64,000 nucleotides of DNA from NCBI GenBank assembly GCA_902781655.1, contig CACZJZ010000008.1:1-64000 (forward strand), given 5' to 3'. Numbering within the stretch: position 1 is the first letter of the stretch; each line of letters begins with the position of its first letter. The DNA is from an uncultured Lachnospiraceae bacterium. Lineage in GTDB: Bacteria; Bacillota; Clostridia; Lachnospirales; Lachnospiraceae. The notes under the pieces are model-generated. The model ran no database searches. It was not told the origin of the DNA and saw only the letters and a program-made list of their open reading frames with translations. The position numbers and the translations under genes were made by a program. Positions 1-9,365 of the stretch are shown here, piece by piece.

Positions 1-239
1 CCCCATATTCAGTTTTCCCTGTCCTTTCGAAACAAAGCCATCAGCTGCGTCAGACATGGCCATGTCGATGGAATCATCATACGGGATCAGAGCACAGAAT
101 GCCAGCACAAAATTTGTATTTCCTGCCTATTTTTTGTTGTGACACTCTGTGCTATCCCACGACTTTGCCACTTGTTAATCCAAAAATGATGCGGACAATT
201 TAAGAATACCCTTTAAAAGCAACGATTTCGCTGCTTTTT
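1..239. other. Left flank beyond the old end of the CRISPR array
   Basis: No gene is recognised here. On the minus strand, bases 108 to 1 form an open stretch of 36 codons running off the window, starting at a GTG preceded by AGGAAA. Its residues include LAFCALIPYDD and MAMSDAADGF, which I cannot assign. An in-frame stop lies just upstream, so this could be the start of a gene or a remnant. Bases 109-239 show no gene; they are the trailer into which the array transcript would run. Confidence 0.3.
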
Positions 240-3200
240 AATTCAATCCGCAGGTTCCTTGCGGGACCCGACGTTGTTCGCGTTGCCATTGTTGTTGACA
301 TTGGCATTTCAATCCACAGGTCCCTTGCGGGACCCGACATATTTCCGGAGGCGCGATTCCTGCTCTCCGAGGATTTCAATCCACAGGTCCCTTGCGGGAC
401 CCGACCCAGGGTCAGCCATTTCGCCATTTGGTTCTTGCCATTTCAATCCACAGGTCCCTTGCGGGACCCGACCGGAGAAGCTGAACATGCTGGTCTCCCT
501 TCTGCAATTTCAATCCATAGGTCCCTTGCGGGACCCGACTGCCCATCCCGAATTGCCTTGTACAACCTTACACATTTCAATCCACAGGTCCCTTGCGGGA
601 CCCGACTTAACGTTTAGGTATCAGTCCATGCCAGATGGGATTTCAATCCACAGCTCCCTTGCGGGACCCGACGTTGGACCTGGCCGCCTCGATAAAGGTG
701 TTGTAATTTCAATCCACAGGTCCCTTGCGGGACCCGACGTCGCCTGATCCGGCAGGTTCATTCGCTTCGTCATATTTCAATCCACAGCTCCCTTGCGGGA
801 CCCGACGAATTTCTCTGGAAACAGTAGTGTCAAGCCGCTATTTCAATCCACAGCTCCCTTGCGGGACCCGACGGGAGCTTGTCCCATGATTTAATCGGTC
901 GTTTTATTTCAATCCACAGGTCCCTTGCGGGACCCGACCCTCTGCACTGTCCAGCATTTCAAATTTGTCCAATTTCAATCCACAGGTCCCTTGCGGGACC
1001 CGACGCTGCTTGATAACCGTTTTCAATGCCATAGCGTTATTTCAATCCACAGGTCCCTTGCGGGACCCGACCTGACCTTTGCCCCAGACTTTTTCGTCCC
1101 TTTCCATTTCAATCCACAGGTCCCTTGCGGGACCCGACCCTCCAGCGCGGAGAGTTCTTCGTCAGACAGCGAATTTCAATCCACAGGTCCCTTGCGGGAC
1201 CCGACAGAAGAGCTGGTCTCCGGTGTCCGCAACGTACATATTTCAATCCACAGGTCCCTTGCGGGACCCGTCTCCGGTGTCCGCAACGTACATATTTCAA
1301 TCCACAGGTCCCTTGCGGGACCCGACCAGACCTGGTAAACCGACTCCCAAAACTGGAGCAATTTCAATCCACAGGTCCCTTGCGGGACCCGACGATTTTC
1401 GGCCAGATCACCGAGATCGTTGATCCCGATTTCAATCCACCGGTCCCTTGCGGGACCCGACGTGCCCATCACCTCACAGGAGGCGGCGCCACGGTATTTC
1501 AATCCACAGGTCCCTTGCGGGACCCGACTCAGATGTGAGATACTTGCTCCCTGTGAGTACCTATTTCAATCCACAGGTCCCTTGCGGGACCCGACCGAGG
1601 GTAGCGCCTGAGTACGTCGTCCGGATCCAATTTCAATCCACAGGTCCCTTGCGGGACCCGACTCAATGCCCGGAACCTTGCCGCCGTCGGATTCTTATTT
1701 CAATCCACAGGTCCCTTGCGGGACCCGACGATATGGTCCATCACAAAGTCCGGCACCGGAACATTTCAATCCACAGGTCCCTTGCGGGACCCGACGGACT
1801 TGTTCGACGATTCCAGCCAGATTTACACGATTTCAATCCACAGGTCCCTTGCGGGACCCGACGCCCCCGCGTGGTGCCTTTTCTTGTGAGGTAAAAAATT
1901 TCAATCCACAGGTCCCTTGCGGGACCCGACTATCGGGATACCGGCAGCAACATAGCCGAGGACAGATTTCAATCCACAGGTCCCTTGCGGGACCCGACAG
2001 CGGTCCGTGATGCGGCAGAGGCAGACATCAGATTTCAATCCACAGGTCCCTTGCGGGACCCGACTAGTCACCGGCTTTTCCTGCACTTCCTCATTCGTAT
2101 TTCAATCCACAGGTCCCTTGCGGGACCCGACGATTAAGTCACCATGTCTAATCGTCCACGTGCTGATTTCAATCCACAGGTCCCTTGCGGGACCCGACGT
2201 TTTTCCACCAGATACATAATGTCGGCCATAGAGATTTCAATCCACAGGTCCCTTGCGGGACCCGACCGATGTTCCGGTATGCGCGTTCAAGGCCGCGGAT
2301 ATTTCAATCCACAGGTCCCTTGCGGGACCCGACCAGCGACCAGCGCGCCGTCCTTCATCATATAGCCATTTCAATCCACAGGTCCCTTGCGGGACCCGAC
2401 CTTGTTGATGAGCCTGCCGGCGACGTCCTCATCCAATTTCAATCCACAGGTCCCTTGCGGGACCCGACTCAGGTTGTCCAGCATGGTGTAGTTCTGTTTT
2501 GCATTTCAATCCACAGGTCCCTTGCGGGACCCGACTCAGGCATTCCGCCAGCTTGAATCCGGCATCATTATTTCAATCCACAGGTCCCTTGCGGGACCCG
2601 ACATTCACTTCACGGCGGACGATATGGCGGGACTTAATTTCAATCCACAGGTCCCTTGCGGGACCCGACTAATATGTTACCGGGTAAGGAGGGCATACCT
2701 ATATTTCAATCCACAGGTCCCTTGCGGGACCCGACAAACCTAGAAATAAGTCATTCCATCGCTCACTACATTTCAATCCACAGGTCCCTTGCGGGACCCG
2801 ACCGATGTGGTTGTTATTATCATCTGCCAGTTCGTATTTCAATCCACAGGTCCCTTGCGGGACCCGACGGTATGACGCCGTGCCGGTCTGCTCAAAACCC
2901 GATTTCAATCCACAGGTCCCTTGCGGGACCCGACTTTCAAATTCCATTCTCAGCTGTGCGGCCTTGCATTTCAATCCACAGGTCCCTTGCGGGACCCGAC
3001 ATAATATGTTACCGGGTAAGGAGGGCATAGCTATATTTCAATCCACAGGTCCCTTGCGGGACCCGACGCCGTATGGGCAACACGCGCATCCTGTTCTCTT
3101 ATTTCAATCCACAGGTCCCTTGCGGGACCCGACGTTCCTTCCTTTTGATATAAATATATTAACACGTAATTTCAATCCACAGGTCCCTTGCGGGACCCGA

Positions 3201-4266
3201 CACCACCTGCTGATCTTCCCTGTCACCCATTCCGATTTCAATCCACAGGTCCCTTGCGGGACCCGACTCTGCGCGCCGCACGAGCCACAATACCTCTGAT
3301 AATTTCAATCCACAGGTCCCTTGCGGGACCCGACTTCTGGACGTGATGAAGGACCGGTATTCTAGGATATTTCAATCCACAGGTCCCTTGCGGGACCCGA
3401 CCGACGCACCAGGGACACATCGTAAACGGCATCGAATTTCAATCCACAGGTCCCTTGCGGGACCCGACCGATCAGCTGCGGGAGGCGGAGAGCCGGATGC
3501 AGATTTCAATCCACAGGTCCCTTGCGGGACCCGACGACCGCGGCAGACACCTGCGTCTACTACAGCAAATTTCAATCCACAGGTCCCTTGCGGGACCCGA
3601 CGACAAGATCAAGTACAGCCGCGTCAGCCTGGAATTTCAATCCACAGGTCCCTTGCGGGACCCGACGATCACCATGTTATCGTCCTCATCGTAACGATAA
3701 TTTCAATCCACAGGTCCCTTGCGGGACCCGACATAAGGCCGGGACAGGTTCTTCCAAAGCGATGGAATTTCAATCCACAGGTCCCTTGCGGGACCCGACC
3801 AGATCGGGTGATCCGGCACTACGACGTAAATGATTTCAATCCACAGGTCCCTTGCGGGACCCGACGAGCAACCCGATGCTCTCGCACTTCAAGTTATCAT
3901 TTCAATCCACAGGTCCCTTGCGGGACCCGACCAGACCTTCTATCGGAGGTAACAGTCGCGATCAGATTTCAATCCACAGGTCCCTTGCGGGACCCGACGT
4001 TTCCCTGAGCCAGTCCTCCGGCAGCTTTTTCTATTTCAATCCACAGGTCCCTTGCGGGACCCGACTGGGATATCGACGCTGATCCGACCAGTGACAGGAT
4101 TTCAATCCACAGGTCCCTTGCGGGACCCGACGAGGACCTTATAAACAGCAGCCAGCGGAAATTCAAATTTCAATCCACAGGTCCCTTGCGGGACCCGACT
4201 ATAGTCGTTCTCATTCATCTGGTTGGTGAGCGAATTTCAATCCACAGGTCCCTTGCGGGACCCGAC
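240..4266 (-). CRISPR. Type I-C CRISPR array, 61 repeats and 60 spacers
   Basis: I count 61 copies of a 33-base repeat at 66-67 base intervals, with spacers mostly 33-35 bases. On the plus strand the repeat begins ATTTCAATCCACAGG and ends GCGGGACCCGAC. The functional RNA strand is the minus strand: it ends in ATTGAAAT, the typical type I-C 5' handle. That strand folds as GGTCCC, a GCAA tetraloop, then GGGACC, the hairpin expected to be cut by Cas5. The array reads right to left, away from cas2. Most repeats are identical. Variants lie toward the left end: the first repeat (240-272) has three changes; those at 640, 774 and 840 have CAGCTCCC in place of CAGGTCCC; 507 has CCATAG; 1429 has CCACCGG. 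This pattern fits an old trailer end on the left and a leader on the right. Spacer targets were not identified. Confidence 0.98.
1206..1293 (-). repeat. Truncated repeat-spacer duplication inside the array
   Basis: The repeat that starts at 1240 stops at 1270, two bases short. It is followed by only 23 bases (1271-1293) before the next repeat. Those 23 bases, TCTCCGGTGTCCGC and onward, are identical to the right-hand part of the preceding spacer (1206-1239). The unit is therefore a partial tandem duplication of repeat plus spacer with its left edge lost, probably from slippage or unequal recombination. The resulting crRNA would have a guide about 10 bases short. Confidence 0.9.
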
Positions 4267-4541
4267 GACAGCAATATTGCACATTATTGATGTATTGATT
4301 ATTGATTTTATTGTGCATTATTGTCTTTATTATTATTCTATGATTCCTTACCTTCCCAAATCATCGAAAAAATAATGTCTTATTTTAGCGATTCTTGCCA
4401 AAGTAAAGCGTGCGAACACTCTGGGAATCTGATGAGAGCATCCACTTCGCACTCACCGAGGATACTGAGAATACTATTGAAATATAATCCATCAGTATAT
4501 ATATGACCTGTAGCTCTTACACACAAAGATACAGATAGCGC
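4267..4541 (-). promoter_or_regulatory. CRISPR leader
   Basis: This AT-rich stretch of about 275 bases lies between cas2 and the array, where a type I-C leader is expected for an array read right to left. It carries two imperfect 14-base direct repeats, ATTGCACATTATTG (4276-4289) and ATTGTGCATTATTG (4310-4323), 34 bases apart start to start; their cores TGCACA and TGTGCA are also mutual reverse complements. ATTGATT runs lie between them. These may bind integration or host factors. No clear minus-10/minus-35 pair stands out. A 61-codon plus-strand reading frame here (4321-4506) has no coding character. Confidence 0.75.
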
Positions 4542-4832
4542 CTATATAGAAAGCAGATCATTCTCAGCATCATAAGTGTGCTTCGTTCCAAGTTCCTCAA
4601 CTCTGGCTGTTCCCCTGTTTCCAAGATTATAAAGCCGAATGCTATCCTCCTTTCCGATGAGAGATGCCAGAATTCCTTTCAAATTTCTGTACTGTGCGGC
4701 ATCCAGAGAACACTCGAAAACCGAATTTTGAACCCTCTGTCCATAATTAACGCATTCTTTAGCAATTTTTCGGAGCCTCTTCCGTCCCGCCTTATCCTCT
4801 GTATTTACATCATAAGTAATCAGAACCAGCAT
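4542..4832 (-). CDS. cas2: CRISPR-associated endonuclease Cas2
   Basis: The product (96 residues) is the Cas2 subunit of the Cas1-Cas2 spacer integrase. It starts MLVLITYDVN, the ferredoxin-like first strand with the conserved acidic residue Asp8, and has the compact length typical of type I-C Cas2. Its ATG follows the cas1 stop codon after one base, so translation is probably coupled. It is the last gene of the cas operon and directly precedes the leader. In most Cas2 proteins the role is structural, bridging two Cas1 dimers; nuclease activity cannot be judged from sequence. Confidence 0.97.
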   Translation of the reverse strand: MLVLITYDVNTEDKAGRKRLRKIAKECVNYGQRVQNSVFECSLDAAQYRNLKGILASLIGKEDSIRLYNLGNRGTARVEELGTKHTYDAENDLLSI

Positions 4833-4833
4833 T

Positions 4834-5865
4834 TTATTTCCAGATGAACGGAGGATATCCGTCCAAATCTCCTCGAATCAGTCTTGCCAGCAGCATCGCC
4901 TGTACATAGGGAATTAGCCCCCATTCCACTTTTTCCCTGATATACGGATGAATTATCTGTTCCTGCTTTCTCTGTTGCCAGGCTTTATGGACTTTCTTCT
5001 TGCCGTCTGCATTCAGATAAACAGCGCCGGAATCCTGATATTCAAAATCCGATCTGCTGATCATTCCATTATTGATCAAAGAAAGCACAAAGCGATCAGC
5101 CAGGCAGGGTCGCAGCTCCTCAACCAGATCAAGCGCCATGGAAGCCCGTCCCGGACGATCCGTATGTAAAAACCCCACATATGGATCAAGGCCAACCGTT
5201 TCCAGTGCCGCACTGCACATACCTGTAACCATCATGTAGACGTAAGAAAGCAAGGCATTGACCGGGTCCAACGGTGGACGGCGGTTTCTGTTATTAAAAT
5301 AGAAAACCTCTCTTTCACGCAGAATCATAGAATCAAAGAGTGCAAAATATTCTGTCGCGGCCGTCCCCTCAAGTCCTCGCAGGCTGTTTGTATTTTCCGT
5401 CAAAAGGAGCAGCTCTGCCCTGCTCCTCAGCGCTTTTGAAGCCTCCAGAAATCGAGTCCTATCGATTCTGTCCGCATGGTCTCGCATACATCGGTCGAGT
5501 ACATGCTTTTCGTTCATTACCTTGCCTAAAATCATGTTTCTGGCAATCCCGCATCTTCGCGTCTCGGAATCCGCTATTCGATACTGTTCCCGTCGCAACA
5601 ATACGTTTCCGCTGCTTCTTCCTGACGGATGTGAAAGAAACTGTCCGGCAGGAGTGCAGAAAACAATGTCAACCCCTCTTTCCGCGCACTTTCCGATCAG
5701 GGCTGGAGAGGCTCCTGCATAAGAAAACAGGTAGATGCTCTCCAGAATATGCAGTGGAAATCTTCCTTTTTCCTCCTGATCCACGCGAACTACCACATTC
5801 TCCCCGTCAAGAGAAGCATATGCGTTTTCGGAAGTAATATATAATGTATTCAGCAGCTTTCTCAT
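4834..5865 (-). CDS. cas1: CRISPR-associated endonuclease/integrase Cas1, type I-C
   Basis: Cas1 (343 residues) is the catalytic integrase that inserts new spacers at the leader end. The metal-binding triad lies around residues 217-245: a Glu in ALETVGLDP, His in GFLHTDRPGR and Asp in ALDLVEELRP, all in the usual spacing. Length is normal and there is no frameshift, so adaptation looks functional. The start MRKLLNTLYI is the only plausible one; its ribosome site is weak, with GAGGT about 17 bases away, which may mean coupling to cas4, whose stop lies 31 bases upstream. Confidence 0.97.
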   Translation of the reverse strand: MRKLLNTLYITSENAYASLDGENVVVRVDQEEKGRFPLHILESIYLFSYAGASPALIGKCAERGVDIVFCTPAGQFLSHPSGRSSGNVLLRREQYRIADSETRRCGIARNMILGKVMNEKHVLDRCMRDHADRIDRTRFLEASKALRSRAELLLLTENTNSLRGLEGTAATEYFALFDSMILREREVFYFNNRNRRPPLDPVNALLSYVYMMVTGMCSAALETVGLDPYVGFLHTDRPGRASMALDLVEELRPCLADRFVLSLINNGMISRSDFEYQDSGAVYLNADGKKKVHKAWQQRKQEQIIHPYIREKVEWGLIPYVQAMLLARLIRGDLDGYPPFIWK

Positions 5866-5896
5866 ATAATATCTGCTTTGTGACCTCAGCGTCTCC

Positions 5897-6559
5897 CTAT
5901 GAATCTGTCTCCATCATTCTATGCAGATACTGCTCCGTGGGTTCTCCATCCGACAGCGTGGGAGCACATATTTCATGAAGGGAGCAGGAATCACAGCGTT
6001 TCTGATATTTTGCCTTAGGCGTGTGTCCATGTCTGAATAAATCATGCATTTCACGGCATGTTTCCCTAACCGTTCCGCGAAGCTCTTCCGAAAAAGAGAC
6101 TATCTGACGGTGTCTCTTTTCTCCATAAAACAACGCGCCGCTATCAATATCACAGCAATACATTTCCTCGAGACACATTGCCTGTGCACACAGCTGGGCG
6201 GCATCGCAATTGTCCGGCTTTTCGTGTCCACGCTTATACTCTACCGGATAAATCTTCCAGCGGCCGGTTTCTCCCGCAAGCTGAATCCCCTCTTCCGATC
6301 GGTGAAATTCAACAACATCACACTGCCCCGACAGACCAAGTGATGAAGAATGAACAGATAATGCATGTCTGATCAGGGTATCCCCCCGTCGTTCATCTTT
6401 GTTCTGGTCATGGGCATTCTGGTGAAAAAACATGCCATCGATTGTCTTTTCGTTTTCCGCCCATTGCTGCTCGATATGAATAATGGCCCATTGCCGTCTG
6501 CAGAAAAGATAATGCTGAATTCCAGCGAGCTGAAGGTAATCTTCTTCGTCAAATTCCAT
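5897..6559 (-). CDS. cas4: CRISPR-associated exonuclease Cas4
   Basis: Cas4 is an iron-sulfur nuclease of the RecB family that trims pre-spacers and helps choose PAM-correct fragments. From the start MEFDEEDYLQ the protein has 220 residues. It carries the cluster cysteines Cys20 (in LFCRRQW) and Cys189, Cys192 and Cys198 near the C terminus, and the nuclease residues Asp81, Glu107 and Lys109 (VEYKR). I chose this start because it overlaps the cas7 stop by 11 bases, as in coupled cas operons, and because the 14 extra residues of an upstream start at 6601 match nothing in the family. Confidence 0.95.
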   Translation of the reverse strand: MEFDEEDYLQLAGIQHYLFCRRQWAIIHIEQQWAENEKTIDGMFFHQNAHDQNKDERRGDTLIRHALSVHSSSLGLSGQCDVVEFHRSEEGIQLAGETGRWKIYPVEYKRGHEKPDNCDAAQLCAQAMCLEEMYCCDIDSGALFYGEKRHRQIVSFSEELRGTVRETCREMHDLFRHGHTPKAKYQKRCDSCSLHEICAPTLSDGEPTEQYLHRMMETDS

Positions 6560-7400
6560 GGATGATTTCTGGCTCCAACCCCGGAAGGTTCTTGAGTTCA
6601 ATCTGATAATCGCTAAACTCTCGCGGCACTGTCACGCCATCTCGCAGGCTTACGTTTACCGTGTCGTGCACTCTCGCAGAAGAGTATTGACCGTCTCTGC
6701 AGTTGTGTCTCCACCAGTACAGACGCGAAATTTCCATCGATCCATCTGGTCGCGCGGAGGAAGCATCGTTCTGAAACAGCGTCCAAAGACACTCCTTCAC
6801 CACTTCTGCATCCTCCTCGGTAAAACCTGTTTTTTCCGCGAGCTGCACATTGATAGCTCCCTTGATCTCGTAGACGCCGAATTGAACAAAATGCTTCATT
6901 CCCATAGTATCTGAAGAACGTCCTCCCTTTGCAGGTTCTCCATTGACGCTCTTCGTAATCTGCTGTGACTCTACCTCAACCGGTGAAAGACTGGAGGCCA
7001 TCTGAATGGAAACTGGCCCGCGGACTCCTACAGATACCCCGTTCTTGTCTGTGGACTTGAAGGCAAATACCTGACCGAAGGAACGGACATCCAGCCATTT
7101 CTTGCAGGCCTCTGCTGCATACTTCTCACGGTCTTTGATCCCCTTTAGTTCGCCTGCGGCCCGCTCACTTAGGCTCTCATATCCGTCATCCACGCGGTCT
7201 GCACTCTGAACAAATATCGGATTACCGAGATCCTGCATACGATTACGGATTTTTCGCTTCAGACAGACATCAGATATTTCCCCGTACCCGTCATAGTTCA
7301 CTCTGGGACGGTTCCCATTTAGCGGATCTCCATTCGGGTTAGCATTTCTGACAATCGCAAAAGCCACAAAATCAATTTTGTTTTTCAGTAAATCAGCCAT
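6549..7400 (-). CDS. cas7: Type I-C Cascade backbone protein Cas7 (Csd2)
   Basis: Cas7 (283 residues) forms the helical backbone of the type I-C interference complex, several copies binding the crRNA spacer. The N terminus, MADLLKNKIDFVAFAIVRNA followed by NPNGDPLNGNRPRV, is the RRM-like start typical of Csd2, and a GMKHFVQFGVYEIKG strand follows in the middle. A strong ribosome site (GAGGAGGAAC) lies upstream of the ATG. It sits 39 bases after cas8c and overlaps cas4. Confidence 0.96.
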   Translation of the reverse strand: MADLLKNKIDFVAFAIVRNANPNGDPLNGNRPRVNYDGYGEISDVCLKRKIRNRMQDLGNPIFVQSADRVDDGYESLSERAAGELKGIKDREKYAAEACKKWLDVRSFGQVFAFKSTDKNGVSVGVRGPVSIQMASSLSPVEVESQQITKSVNGEPAKGGRSSDTMGMKHFVQFGVYEIKGAINVQLAEKTGFTEEDAEVVKECLWTLFQNDASSARPDGSMEISRLYWWRHNCRDGQYSSARVHDTVNVSLRDGVTVPREFSDYQIELKNLPGLEPEIIHGI

Positions 7401-7439
7401 GTCTCGTTCCTCCTCGTGATTAAAAAGATGTGCTACAGA

Positions 7440-9251
7440 CTACTCTTCCGCATCGGTCTGTGTCTGAGTCCTTCTTGTGTACAGTTGTTTTCTCTGGAGA
7501 TAATAGCCCATCAGATAGGTATCTGACAGCGGCTGGTTCCACATCGCTTCCGGTGTCTCGTGGATCAGTGCCAAAATATCTCCGATCAGATTTTTGTAAT
7601 AGATCCTTGCCCCTGGTTTCAAATGCGGCAGGTAGGCACGTTCCATCTGCTTTTCCAGTTCAAACGCATAATGCATTGGCTGGCTGCAGTAAACAGACTG
7701 AAGCCGAATGGCATTTGGTTCGCGTCCTTCATCAGATCCATATGTGTCGCGCTCCACCTTCTCAAGCACCGCCAGCAGTCTCCCAAAGAGATAGCTTCTG
7801 TCTTTGTTGTCCTCCTCCAGAACCATGCTCCATTCCTCCTTAAAATGATCATATCGAAACATTCTTACGACAGCACAGGCTGTATTCAGAACGCTGTCAT
7901 AATTACTGCTGTACCGCTGCGGATTCGAGGCCTTTTCCACAATCATCCGCTCAATATCGGTGGGAAATTTACCCTTCCCTGTCCTGCAGAAAAGAAGTCG
8001 TTCTGCCTGCTGACGCAGAACTCTGTCATCCAGTTCCAGTCTCGCCGCGCCATTTCCTTCTCTTTCTGTTCCGAATGCACAGGCACAGATCCTGTACACC
8101 GACGGCGCCTGAATGCTATCTCCTGCACGGCGGCTGAACCATGCGCACCACGTATCCCACCGCTCCAACCGTTTCAAATAATCCAGCGTCCTCTGTTCGC
8201 TGTAATATGTTACCGCGAGACGTCCCGTTGTCGCTGCGTCAAACGCTGCCGTGACGGTTGAGGATAGATCTGCGTTTCGGATACCGGATTGATATCCCTC
8301 GATCGCTCTCCTGAGCGCATCCCGATAGGAGACAAAATCCGGGGTAGCAGGACAACTCTCCTCTGGAAAGAATTGCGTAATCAGAGGATCTTCCGGTTCC
8401 GGGATTACAGTCATCTGCGGGCACCAGCACAGGAACGCTCTTCCTCCCTCCACGACCGCCTGATTGGAGATCAACCATTTCAGTGCATTGTGCGCTTTCT
8501 GTGAAGCTTCATAGCTCACCGTCAGAGCCTGTTCCGGTTTCTCAAATCTTCCCCTGTATGTAAAAAACTGATTATCATTCGCCGAAATTAGTTTTGCATT
8601 GCCGCAGTTGGGATATATTCCCTTTAGATGCTGAATTGCCGCCGGAGCATGATGTCCGGTCACCATGCAAACCGCATCGCCACGGGAACGTATATGATTT
8701 TGATAAAATCTCGTATAGGCATCAAACAAAGATCGGTCTTTCCATACGGCCGGCTGCGGGAATCCCATGATTTCCCAGATGATCATATCCTTTCTGTGCT
8801 TATCCGCATCCCTGCTGTCCGCTATTAGCCCCGCGCGAACCATGTCCTCCAGCAGTGTGCCAGATGACACATATCGATAAACTGCATCGAGCTTCGGATG
8901 CGTGTCTGCGGAGTCTTTCCATTCCTCAAGCTGCCTGAGATACATTTCCCGACCGGCTGAGGCTTTTTCATCAAAAGCGGCGAGATAGCCGATCTGATCA
9001 CAAAGAGGATGCGGTGCCAGAGCATTTGACCTTCCCACGGACTTTTCCGTGACCGGGATAATGACCTTTCCTTCCTTCGGGTTTACCGCCCTCGCGCGGA
9101 GAAAATCTCCCTTCTCCGTCAGAGTGATCACGAAGTCCGCTCTGGTTACCATGTGGCTGATCGGCGCGAGAGGATCCTTGCCCTCGCAGTACACCCCGAT
9201 CAGTTCCTGACAGTTATCGTAAGTTTCACAAGCACGCTGGAACAGTCCCAT
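7440..9251 (-). CDS. cas8c: Type I-C Cascade large subunit Cas8c (Csd1)
   Basis: Cas8c (603 residues) is the large subunit that reads the PAM and, in type I-C, also supplies an internally translated small subunit (Cas11c) from its 3' end. Features matching Csd1 are the YDNCQELIGVYCEGKDPLAP start, a GFLR-type middle, and the conserved LISNQAVVEGGRAFLCWCPQ region. I looked for an internal start for Cas11c: a Met at codon 464, in the residues EEWSMVLEEDN, would give about 140 residues and is a candidate only. The ribosome site GAGGT lies inside a possible hairpin (see 9258-9295). Confidence 0.95.
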   Translation of the reverse strand: MGLFQRACETYDNCQELIGVYCEGKDPLAPISHMVTRADFVITLTEKGDFLRARAVNPKEGKVIIPVTEKSVGRSNALAPHPLCDQIGYLAAFDEKASAGREMYLRQLEEWKDSADTHPKLDAVYRYVSSGTLLEDMVRAGLIADSRDADKHRKDMIIWEIMGFPQPAVWKDRSLFDAYTRFYQNHIRSRGDAVCMVTGHHAPAAIQHLKGIYPNCGNAKLISANDNQFFTYRGRFEKPEQALTVSYEASQKAHNALKWLISNQAVVEGGRAFLCWCPQMTVIPEPEDPLITQFFPEESCPATPDFVSYRDALRRAIEGYQSGIRNADLSSTVTAAFDAATTGRLAVTYYSEQRTLDYLKRLERWDTWCAWFSRRAGDSIQAPSVYRICACAFGTEREGNGAARLELDDRVLRQQAERLLFCRTGKGKFPTDIERMIVEKASNPQRYSSNYDSVLNTACAVVRMFRYDHFKEEWSMVLEEDNKDRSYLFGRLLAVLEKVERDTYGSDEGREPNAIRLQSVYCSQPMHYAFELEKQMERAYLPHLKPGARIYYKNLIGDILALIHETPEAMWNQPLSDTYLMGYYLQRKQLYTRRTQTQTDAEE

Positions 9252-9257
9252 CTTTCT

Positions 9258-9295
9258 ACCTCACACTGAGGTGAAATCGCATATACGGTTTCACC
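9258..9295 (-). promoter_or_regulatory. Possible RNA switch over the cas8c ribosome site
   Basis: On the mRNA strand the ribosome site of cas8c is the right arm of a perfect 6-base stem, ACCTCA-GTG-TGAGGT (9258-9272). The left arm shares three bases with a second, 7-base stem, GGTGAAA/TTTCACC (9270-9295). The two cannot form fully at once, so one fold hides and the other frees the ribosome site. This is inferred from base pairing only; the same palindromes could instead be a protein-binding site. Confidence 0.45.
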
Positions 9296-9335
9296 GAATG
9301 CAGCGCCATCGGTGCGACAGAATCTATAATGCAGT

Positions 9336-9365
9336 TTGAATGTCCTGCATCGACAGGACATTCAA
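9336..9365 (-). other. Perfect 12-base hairpin at the end of cas5
   Basis: TTGAATGTCCTG (9336-9347) and CAGGACATTCAA (9354-9365) form a perfect inverted repeat with a 6-base loop. Its outer edge overlaps the cas5 stop codon. No run of T follows on the transcribed strand, so a simple terminator is unlikely. An RNA-processing or 3'-end protection element between cas5 and cas8c is more likely. Confidence 0.6.

Noticed and set aside
259-4166. Many open frames inside the array with repeated FNPQVPCGTR-like or SIHRSLAGPD-like units
   Set aside because: They are translations of the CRISPR repeat in several frames; the unit is the 33-base repeat, not a protein repeat.
240-4266. Self-targeting spacers
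   Set aside because: I saw no obvious match to genes in this window, but no systematic comparison could be run, so no claim is made.
4321-4506. 61-codon frame in the leader
   Set aside because: AT-rich composition, no ribosome site and no family; it lies in the leader.
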